A stretch of DNA of 5,749 nucleotides, taken from a bacterium (GTDB taxonomy: Archaea; Nanobdellota; Nanobdellia; Pacearchaeales; GW2011-AR1). Position 1 is the stretch's first letter. Every line of letters begins with the position of its first letter. The DNA lies in assembly GCA_030588935.1 (NCBI GenBank), contig JAUUWR010000062.1:1-5749 (forward strand). The letters run 5' to 3'. The notes under the pieces were generated by a model. The model was not told the DNA's origin, made no database searches, and was given only the letters and a program-made list of their open reading frames with translations. The position numbers and the translations under genes are program-made. Positions 1 through 3,886 of the stretch are shown in pieces.

Positions 1-90
1 GAGGAAGGAAAAGAGATCGCTGAGATTAAGGAAGTGATTGAAAATTTGGAGAAGATGGGGAATGTTTTTGGGGAGGGGGAGATTATTTAA
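1..90 (+). CDS. C-terminal end of an unidentified protein (partial, 5' end outside window)
   Basis: The plus strand is open in frame 1 from the first base to a TAA at 88-90, giving 29 residues of a C-terminus. The visible part is rich in Glu, Lys and Ile with a heptad-like spacing (E-I-A-E-I-K-E-V-I-E-N-L), so it is probably an amphipathic helix or short coiled coil. It ends in a Gly/Glu-rich tail (GEGEII). The fragment is too short to assign to a family. It converges on the minus-strand gene at 109-381, with only 18 bases between the two stops. T-runs directly after the stop fit a 3' end here. An open frame of this length alone could be chance, but the codon choice and helical pattern favour a real gene end. 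Confidence 0.55.
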   Translation, partial: EEGKEIAEIKEVIENLEKMGNVFGEGEII

Positions 91-91
91 G

Positions 92-119
92 TTTTTCTTA
101 AAAAGTTTTTAGGGTTTTT
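92..119 (+). terminator. T-rich putative archaeal terminator after the plus-strand gene
   Basis: Three runs of five T (around 92-96, 106-110 and 115-119) follow the TAA at 88-90. Archaeal RNA polymerase terminates at oligo-T tracts without needing a strong hairpin. The last two runs lie over the 3' end of the convergent gene, so the site would limit read-through into its antisense strand. A short cttaaaaag / ctttttaag symmetry is present but weak. This is inferred from base composition and position only. Confidence 0.35.
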
Positions 120-381
120 CAGATTGAGCTAATTGTTCTAATTTCCTTTCCATCCAACTTGCTCTTTTTTTAATTTTTGAAAGAAAATTTTTTGAGTTTA
201 AAGGTTTCCAAACCTTCATTGATTCTAGAGGAAAATAGAATGTATCTCCCTCATTTTCACATATAGCAAAACTAGAAGAAGTACATTCAGTATATTCTCC
301 TGTAAAATAAAATATGTCAAATGCCTCATTACTATAAAATCCTTTCCTTATTTTATTTTTATCTAAATATTTCTTTGTCAT
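109..381 (-). CDS. Hypothetical protein, 90 residues, basic helical C-terminus
   Basis: I do not recognise this protein. The first two thirds (about residues 14-55) alternate hydrophobic, aromatic and polar residues (FDIFYF, FAICEN, DTFYFPL), as expected for a small beta-sheet domain. Residues 62-86 form a basic, likely helical tail (KIKKRASWMERKLEQLAQ). There is no signal peptide or membrane segment. Two Cys (C33, C41) occur but do not form a metal-binding pattern. The ATG at 379-381 is the only early start. A TATA-like attttaaa at 415-422 lies about 37 bases upstream, giving a leader of roughly 10 bases with no Shine-Dalgarno at useful spacing; the G-run at 402-407 is too far away. It stands alone at the left end, separated from the NYN gene by 180 bases. 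It may be lineage-specific. Confidence 0.6.
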   Translation of the reverse strand: MTKKYLDKNKIRKGFYSNEAFDIFYFTGEYTECTSSSFAICENEGDTFYFPLESMKVWKPLNSKNFLSKIKKRASWMERKLEQLAQSEKP

Positions 382-414
382 TTTTAAACATCACAGAACT
401 CTCCCCCCATCAGG

Positions 415-422
415 TTTAAAAT
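415..422 (-). promoter_or_regulatory. TATA-like box for the 90-residue hypothetical gene
   Basis: On the minus strand this reads ATTTTAAA, centred about 37 bases before the ATG at 381. An archaeal start site about 25 bases downstream would give a short leader of around 10 bases. The background is A+T-rich, so chance matches are common. Confidence 0.3.
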
Positions 423-520
423 ATCATGAAATCGGGCTTTAAAAAACTTTCTCTATCCAACAAAACAAAAAGAACAGAAAGTTTTAAATATGATGATGTT
501 TTAGTAATATTGTTAATCGC

Positions 521-546
521 TCAGTGCTGTTTTAGGACAGCACTGA
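521..546. other. Perfect 10-bp inverted repeat (hairpin) just downstream of the NYN gene
   Basis: The arms tcagtgctgt (521-530) and acagcactga (537-546) are perfect reverse complements around a 6-base loop (tttagg). With one bulged A the stem extends by two more G-C pairs. It is far more G+C-rich than its surroundings and lies 16 bases past the NYN stop codon. As RNA from the minus strand it would form a stable 3'-end hairpin, but no U-run follows, so it is not a classical intrinsic terminator. It could protect the 3' end, process the mRNA, or bind a protein as DNA. On the plus strand a TATA-like tttaaata (483-490) lies about 30 bases upstream, so a small plus-strand RNA is also possible. Confidence 0.6.
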
Positions 547-561
547 AGCTTATTATGTTCT

Positions 562-1110
562 TTATTTAATTATCTTAGAAATAATCTTGTAAAGGTTTAT
601 AGAAAAATTACCTGCTTTACGCAATTTGTAAGAAGAAGTTGACCTAAAATATGCATTTCCCACCTTTTTTTTGTATCTTTCCCTTACTGTTTTGATTAAG
701 GGAATGAAATCTGCGTCACCACTTACAATAATTGCTATATCATAAAGATCATCAACCGCACCCATTAGAAAATCATGTGCTAATTGTATATCATCTCCTT
801 TAACAACATACGCAAAACTTCTGTCTTTAGTTTTTATTTTTTCCAAATTACATAACACCACTTTAAAATTTGGAATCTTTCTTAATATATTAAGAAATCT
901 TTGATGTTCCTCATATTTCTTAGGATTAATTTCTTTATCTAATGAAGCAATATAATAGGAAGCGTTAACAAGTTCTTTATTTCTTACTAATTCATCAATT
1001 AATTTTTGAAATGGTATTCTATATCCTTGTTTTCTTATGCTTTTGGTACTATGGTAAAAATTACTTCCATCAATTAATATCATAACTCTTTCAGGTTTTG
1101 GATTTTCCAT
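562..1110 (-). CDS. NYN-domain (LabA/DUF88-like) PIN-fold putative ribonuclease
   Basis: This 182-residue protein is almost wholly one NYN domain, a PIN-like metal-dependent RNase fold. The first strand carries the acidic motif ILIDGSNFY (D14, N17). The middle motif KGDDIQLAHDFLMGA gives K104, D106/D107 and D113. The third motif, VSGDADFIPLI, gives D132 and D134. Together they supply the expected cluster of carboxylates for Mg/Mn binding. A basic C-terminus (about 140-182) could hold RNA. There is no signal peptide or membrane segment, so it is likely cytoplasmic. Family members include LabA-like and YacP/Rae1-type proteins, many acting on RNA; the substrate here is unknown. It starts 44 bases after the uS10 stop. 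A CTTAAATA box 25 bases before the ATG suggests its own leaderless transcript in addition to read-through. The domain call is firm; the RNase activity is inferred. Confidence 0.88.
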   Translation of the reverse strand: MENPKPERVMILIDGSNFYHSTKSIRKQGYRIPFQKLIDELVRNKELVNASYYIASLDKEINPKKYEEHQRFLNILRKIPNFKVVLCNLEKIKTKDRSFAYVVKGDDIQLAHDFLMGAVDDLYDIAIIVSGDADFIPLIKTVRERYKKKVGNAYFRSTSSYKLRKAGNFSINLYKIISKIIK

Positions 1111-1130
1111 ATAATATCATGGAATAAGAT

Positions 1131-1138
1131 TATTTAAG
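1131..1138 (-). promoter_or_regulatory. TATA box for the NYN gene (leaderless)
   Basis: The minus strand reads CTTAAATA, centred about 25 bases before the A of the ATG at 1110, the spacing expected if transcription starts at the start codon. It lies in the 44-base gap after uS10, so the NYN gene could be expressed independently. The same octamer recurs upstream of the toxin-antitoxin operon (3572-3579). Confidence 0.45.
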
Positions 1139-1154
1139 ATTAATTATAGAAAAT

Positions 1155-1463
1155 CTACTCCTTCATCTCAATCTTAATAGTAACACTTCTTGGAATATAT
1201 AATCTCATAATAGCATGTAGGATTCTGTCATCAGCAGGGAGATCAATTAATCGTGAATGAATTCTCATTTCATAATTGTCAAAAGTTGCTGTTCCGTCTC
1301 CGCAGGGCGATTTTCTTGTTGTTACTTTGATTTTTTTTGTTGGCAAGGGGACTGGTCCAGATGCAGGAGTCCCAGCTTTGCTGGCTATTTCTTTAATTTG
1401 ATCGCACAGCTTATTTAATTCTTCTATGTTCAAACTTTTAAGTTTAATTCTTACTTTTGCCAT
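1155..1463 (-). CDS. rps10: 30S ribosomal protein uS10 (archaeal S10P)
   Basis: This 102-residue protein is a component of the small ribosomal subunit head. In bacteria the same protein also serves in NusB/NusG-linked transcription control. The length matches archaeal uS10. Hallmarks are the N-terminal strand KVRIKLKS, the loop GPVPLPTKK (36-44) that reaches the ribosome core, the archaeal/eukaryotic signature SPCGDGTATFDNYEMRIHSR (52-71), RLIDLPADDR and the closing strand SVTIKIEMKE. It starts at the ATG 1461-1463; the MAKVRIKL N-terminus fits the family and there is no Shine-Dalgarno. A strong TATA box 26-27 bases upstream indicates a leaderless transcript. In many archaea this gene follows the EF-1 alpha gene. 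Here it is instead bracketed by a PIN-like gene upstream and a NYN gene downstream, which is unusual. Confidence 0.97.
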   Translation of the reverse strand: MAKVRIKLKSLNIEELNKLCDQIKEIASKAGTPASGPVPLPTKKIKVTTRKSPCGDGTATFDNYEMRIHSRLIDLPADDRILHAIMRLYIPRSVTIKIEMKE

Positions 1464-1485
1464 GTTAAGATATTGAAGAATTATG

Positions 1486-1493
1486 TTTAAAAA
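1486..1493 (-). promoter_or_regulatory. TATA box for uS10 (leaderless)
   Basis: On the minus strand the sequence CTTTTTAAA ends here, centred 26-27 bases before the first base of the ATG. This is the canonical archaeal distance for transcription starting at or next to the start codon. It sits in the 48-base gap after the PIN-like gene, so uS10 can be transcribed separately from the genes upstream of it. Confidence 0.5.
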
Positions 1494-1511
1494 GATTTGG
1501 TTTTTGGTTTT

Positions 1512-2210
1512 TTATAATATCTTAATCTTTCCAAAATAATCCACTATAAATTTTTTACCTTCTAATTCTATATCAGTTATTTTAATTGGGGTATAAAATT
1601 TATCTGCTAAAACATATGAATTTTCAGATAAACCAAATTCCTTAGAACTTTTAATAAAGGTTCTTAATAAAGGATTATCATGAGAAAAAACACATACAAG
1701 TTCTTGAGTCGCATATGCTAATGCAATATTGATTAATTTAGTATCTGTTTTTCTGTTTTTGTGAACCCCCCCCATTTCTTTAAAAATATTTTCAATTAAT
1801 TGCTCATTTGTGTTGGTTATTTCTTTCAATTCATCAGTTAAATCATAATCTGCTAGTCTGTATTTATTGTTTAATAATCTTAAGGTTTTTGTCCTTTGAT
1901 GGAGAATTCTTGTATAAGCAGCTTTTAATTGTCTGCATTTTTCAATTCTCCTTCTTCTCCTAAAATATTTATTTCCTTCTTTAAATTCTTCTATAACTTC
2001 TTTAATTGTTGTCCAGTTAGTCATTCTAAAAAGTTTTGTTGTAAGTTTTTCTAATCTTGATCTATTTTCTTTTAAATAAGGGATGCGATATTTTTTTCTT
2101 TCTCCTATGAGTTCAGGATAACGGACTTCATAATCTTCTAATTTAAAAGCAGAATTATCTATAAATAAAATTAAATATTCTGGAATTGTTGGCAAATACC
2201 CTCTTTTCAT
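1512..2210 (-). CDS. PIN-like domain protein with a long basic helical insertion, putative RNase
   Basis: The pattern of this 232-residue protein fits a PIN domain split by an insertion. The N-terminal strand LILFIDNSAF supplies the first Asp (D18). The segment WTTIKEVIEEF (66-76) looks like the helix carrying the second acid (E71, E74 or E75). KTDTKLINIAL (154-164) gives D156, and VCVFSHDNPLL (172-182) gives D178, matching the usual T-D-x(n)-A ... S-x-D-x-x-L end of PIN nucleases. Between them, about 80-150, lies a helical stretch with five Arg in a row (84-88) and further Lys/Arg, suited to RNA binding. The last 35 residues form a short beta extension. The gene starts 17 bases after the membrane protein's stop, so the two are probably cotranscribed. 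An 8-base G run on the coding strand (1766-1773) encodes Met-Gly-Gly-Val; the frame is intact across it. The PIN assignment is from motifs only. Confidence 0.7.
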   Translation of the reverse strand: MKRGYLPTIPEYLILFIDNSAFKLEDYEVRYPELIGERKKYRIPYLKENRSRLEKLTTKLFRMTNWTTIKEVIEEFKEGNKYFRRRRRIEKCRQLKAAYTRILHQRTKTLRLLNNKYRLADYDLTDELKEITNTNEQLIENIFKEMGGVHKNRKTDTKLINIALAYATQELVCVFSHDNPLLRTFIKSSKEFGLSENSYVLADKFYTPIKITDIELEGKKFIVDYFGKIKIL

Positions 2211-2227
2211 ATTTCTTTTTAAATTTT

Positions 2228-2680
2228 TTAATACTCCCGATACCCTTTCTCCAGATAATATCTAATCGGCAAAAGCATTCCCACAATAAAGATAAACCAC
2301 CCTATAAAACTTAAACCAATTAATAAAGGGTTTTTAAATAAAAAAGAAATGACTAATAATCCTCCCCAGCTTATAATCCCTGAAAAAAATAAAATTACCC
2401 AGGTTGTTTTTTCTTTTCTTTTCATAATAAAATCTGAAAGATATATTGTGAAAATCCCTGTAGATATTAAAAAAAGCCCGATAATTATATTGAAAAGATA
2501 AAATAAATATGAAATTTCTGGGTTAAATTTTGCGAAAAACCCCCATAGCTCTTCAATAGCATTAAAATTATATTTCATGTTAAATTTAATAAAAGCCATG
2601 TAGAAAATTCCAAAGAGGATCATGTAAATACCATTATAAAAAGTTATTCTGGCGCCTTGTTTTACTTTTCGGATGTTCAT
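2228..2680 (-). CDS. Small four-helix integral membrane protein of unknown function
   Basis: This 150-residue protein is mostly hydrophobic. Predicted membrane helices lie at about 12-31, 57-82, 93-114 and 118-139. Charged residues fall at the N-terminus (K5, K7, R11), in the second loop (KRKEK, 87-91) and at the C-terminus (R140, K145, R148). By the positive-inside rule both ends face the cytoplasm. The first loop (about 32-56) is the only sizeable external part. There is no recognisable catalytic, transport or binding motif, and no cleavable signal peptide. The gene is first in a likely two-gene unit with the PIN-like gene, 17 bases apart. A poor TATA-like stretch (tatagataaa, 2701-2710) is 26 bases before the ATG. 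The ATG at 2678-2680 is the natural start because the N-terminus preceding helix 1 has normal length. I do not recognise the family. Confidence 0.75.
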   Translation of the reverse strand: MNIRKVKQGARITFYNGIYMILFGIFYMAFIKFNMKYNFNAIEELWGFFAKFNPEISYLFYLFNIIIGLFLISTGIFTIYLSDFIMKRKEKTTWVILFFSGIISWGGLLVISFLFKNPLLIGLSFIGWFIFIVGMLLPIRYYLEKGYREY

Positions 2681-2734
2681 TTTGTTTTTGTTTTATATTA
2701 TTTATCTATATCTTACAACTAATTGAGTTCTATT

Positions 2735-2796
2735 GATGAGTTCATTTGGCGTGCTTGAGCATCTTATCTCTAAACTTAAGCTCCTCATCTTTAGAG
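2735..2796. other. G+C-richer foldable element in the 214-base gap, possible ncRNA or 5' leader
   Basis: The gap 2681-2894 has no credible gene and is very A+T-rich except for this segment. It contains a 7-bp perfect stem, ctctaaa (2768-2774) with tttagag (2790-2796). A second, 6-bp stem pairs gatgag (2735-2740) with ctcatc (2783-2788). The second arm of that stem lies in the loop of the first, so the two together would make a pseudoknot. A further 4-bp gagc/gctc pairing is an alternative. On the minus strand a TATA-like CTTTTAAAT (2848-2856) upstream could drive a transcript through it towards the membrane protein gene. It has no tRNA arms and no C/D box pair. Function, and even strand, are unknown. 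Confidence 0.3.
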
Positions 2797-2894
2797 CGTA
2801 ATATATTGTAAATTATTGATATTTATTATTATATTAAGAAAAAGAGATTTAAAAGAATTTATGGTTTTAGATATATTTATTAATATTTAGAGAA

Positions 2895-3245
2895 TTATCT
2901 TTTATAACCAAACTTTTTATTATACTCGTTATGGTCAATGACGTCAAGAACAAAAGCTATAATTTCTATTGTTGTTTCTCCTTCTGTTAATGTGTAAAGC
3001 ATTCTCCAGAAGCTTGGAAGTTCAACTCTGAATAAATTGGTAATTCCATATTTTTCTATATATTCTTTTGGAATTAATCTTTTGGAGATTGGGTTTCCAT
3101 AATGAGGATTTGCTCTAATGAATTCTGATTTTTGTTTAACTGCATTGAGGATACTTCTTTCTTGTTTTGAAGTTTCTGCTTCTCTGTTGAGATAGATAAA
3201 AACCTCTTTTGCTTCTGGCGAGAGAATTATTTTTACTGTTTTCAT
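2895..3245 (-). CDS. RelE/ParE-superfamily toxin-like protein
   Basis: This 116-residue protein has the RelE/ParE layout. It has an N-terminal strand (VKIILSPEAKEV), two helices (about 10-45), then a loop with NPHYGNPISKRLIPK (46-60). It closes with strands LFRVELPSFWRMLYTL (71-86) and IEIIAFVLDVIDHNEYNKKF (93-112). The closing DHNEYNKKFGYK resembles the conserved tail of archaeal RelE-like proteins. K55, R56, R73, R81 and Y108 are candidates for RNA contact or cleavage. Bacterial and archaeal RelE toxins cut mRNA in the ribosomal A site, while ParE members poison gyrase; the sequence alone does not decide between these. It starts 3 bases after the stop of the winged-helix gene, the tight antitoxin-first order typical of toxin-antitoxin operons. 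The fold is clear; toxicity is inferred. Confidence 0.82.
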   Translation of the reverse strand: MKTVKIILSPEAKEVFIYLNREAETSKQERSILNAVKQKSEFIRANPHYGNPISKRLIPKEYIEKYGITNLFRVELPSFWRMLYTLTEGETTIEIIAFVLDVIDHNEYNKKFGYKR

Positions 3246-3248
3246 GTT

Positions 3249-3524
3249 TTATAATTCTAAACCTTCTGAAATTGCTTTTTTTAAACTTTGGTTTGGGTTG
3301 TGAATCCAAGTTATGCCATTTAAACTGACAAAAATCTTGTTGCTTTCTTCTAAATATTTAAGAATAATCATAAGAGTATTGTGATTGACTTGTCTGGGTA
3401 ATCTTCTTTTAAGCTCTGCTATACTTATTACTGATTCATCTATTTTTTTTAAAGTATTTTCTACCATGATTACTGTGTTCAATGTAGGCCAGTGTTCTGG
3501 TTTTTTTTGTAATGTTTGAGGCAT
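3249..3524 (-). CDS. Winged-helix DNA-binding protein, probable antitoxin of the RelE-like protein
   Basis: This is a 91-residue protein. After a short lead (KKPEHWPTLNTV, 7-18) come three predicted helices: MVENTLKKI (20-28), ISIAELKRRLP (33-43) and NHNTLMIILKYLEESN (47-62). A beta wing follows, KIFVSLNGITWIHNP (63-77), and then a short C-terminal helix. This is a winged helix-turn-helix, with the third helix as recognition helix. The tail (78-91) could contact the partner protein. Its position directly before the RelE-like gene, with a 3-base gap, suggests it neutralises that protein and represses the operon. The ATG at 3522-3524 is preferred over the internal Met20, which would cut into helix 1. 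A TATA-like box at 3572-3579 and an inverted repeat at 3533-3560 precede it. Most classical RelE antitoxins are ribbon-helix-helix or HTH/Xre, so this pairing is less common. Confidence 0.75.
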   Translation of the reverse strand: MPQTLQKKPEHWPTLNTVIMVENTLKKIDESVISIAELKRRLPRQVNHNTLMIILKYLEESNKIFVSLNGITWIHNPNQSLKKAISEGLEL

Positions 3525-3532
3525 TTTAATAA

Positions 3533-3560
3533 ATAATAGTTATTTACTTGTAATTATTAT
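3533..3560. promoter_or_regulatory. Inverted repeat upstream of the toxin-antitoxin-like operon, possible operator
   Basis: The arms ATAATAGTTA (3533-3542) and TAATTATTAT (3551-3560) match as inverted repeats at 9 of 10 positions, with 8 bases between them. The repeat lies 9 bases before the ATG, across the transcription start predicted from the TATA-like box at 3572-3579. That is where a self-repressing antitoxin would be expected to bind. Because the arms are almost pure A+T, chance is a serious alternative. Confidence 0.3.
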
Positions 3561-3571
3561 GTATATATGTG

Positions 3572-3579
3572 TATTTAAG
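3572..3579 (-). promoter_or_regulatory. TATA-like box for the toxin-antitoxin-like operon
   Basis: The minus strand reads CTTAAATA, identical to the box before the NYN gene, preceded by CC. A start about 25 bases downstream would fall near 3550 and give a leader of about 25 bases. A competing weaker candidate is the atatatac stretch at about 3560-3568. Confidence 0.35.
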
Positions 3580-3652
3580 GGTTTTGGTGAGAGAATTTAA
3601 AAAAATTTGGGGATGGGGTTTTTATTGAGAGTTTTTATACTAGAACCAAAAA

Positions 3653-3660
3653 TATATAAA
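3653..3660 (+). promoter_or_regulatory. TATA box for the 58-codon plus-strand gene
   Basis: The sequence TATATAAA is preceded by ACCAAAAA, which could act as a BRE element. It is centred about 31 bases before the ATG at 3687, so transcription would start around 3680-3682 with a leader of about 5 bases. It is among the best TATA matches in the window and faces the only full-length gene proposed on the plus strand. A 7-base inverted repeat (taatatt 3666-3672, aatatta 3676-3682) covers the predicted start. Confidence 0.5.
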
Positions 3661-3686
3661 GATTGTAATATTATTAATATTATAAA

Positions 3687-3863
3687 ATGATTAGTGCTAA
3701 GGTTTTATTAGATATTGTTGCAACAGAAGCTCTTGAAATTAAACCCTCTTCTTTTCATGAGTATAGGCATATGCAATCTGAATCTAAAACAAATCTTCCT
3801 CCTATTAGATATAATCTTGAACTTATTAGACAACCAGATGGTTCTTTGAAGTGGGTAGAATAG
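3687..3863 (+). CDS. Small hypothetical protein, 58 residues
   Basis: The frame runs from ATG 3687-3689 to TAG 3861-3863. The product begins MISAKVLLDIVATEALEIKP, a hydrophobic helix or strand. A polar middle (SSFHEYRHMQSESKT) is followed by LPPIRYNLELIRQPDGSLKWVE, which looks like a beta hairpin closed by the turn QPDGS. There is no membrane segment, signal peptide or metal motif, and I cannot assign a family. Support for a real gene is the good TATA box at the right distance and a neat fit in the gap: its stop lies 8 bases from that of the convergent U32 gene. The amino-acid composition is also protein-like. It diverges from the toxin-antitoxin-like operon, sharing its upstream region. It is too short for strong coding statistics, so translation is probable rather than shown. 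Confidence 0.6.
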   Translation: MISAKVLLDIVATEALEIKPSSFHEYRHMQSESKTNLPPIRYNLELIRQPDGSLKWVE

Positions 3864-3870
3864 TGTTCAT

Positions 3871-3886
3871 GTTATTTTCTAATAAC
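3871..3886. terminator. Short perfect hairpin between two convergent genes, possible bidirectional terminator
   Basis: GTTATT (3871-3876) and AATAAC (3881-3886) pair perfectly around TTCT. The hairpin begins 7 bases after the stop of the 58-codon gene and overlaps the last codons and stop of the U32 gene. The stem is A+T-rich and weak, and only short T-runs accompany it, so a terminator role is tentative. Confidence 0.25.

Noticed and set aside
400..409. G-run on the minus strand before the 90-residue gene as a Shine-Dalgarno site
   Set aside because: It is about 20 bases from the ATG, too far for ribosome binding, and the other genes here lack such sites.
490..546. C/D box small RNA candidate: ATGATGA (490-496) and CTGA (543-546) at the right overall distance
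   Set aside because: There is no D'/C' pair between them and no flanking terminal stem, and the putative D box is buried in the perfect hairpin.
426..569. Plus-strand open frame of 47 codons with a Lys-rich start and hydrophobic end, overlapping the NYN 3' end by 8 bases
   Set aside because: It runs through the hairpin at 521-546, has a TATA-like element only about 10 bases before its ATG, and shows no recognisable family. An open frame this short is expected by chance.
2733..2796. C/D box RNA or tRNA remnant in the gap before the membrane gene
   Set aside because: TTGATGA at 2733 has no CTGA partner at a suitable distance. No T-arm or cloverleaf can be drawn.
3687..3863. Resemblance of the start MISAKVLLD of the 58-residue protein to the N-terminus of ThyX-type thymidylate synthases
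   Set aside because: Only about nine residues look alike. The ThyX flavin and dUMP motifs are absent, and the protein is far too short.
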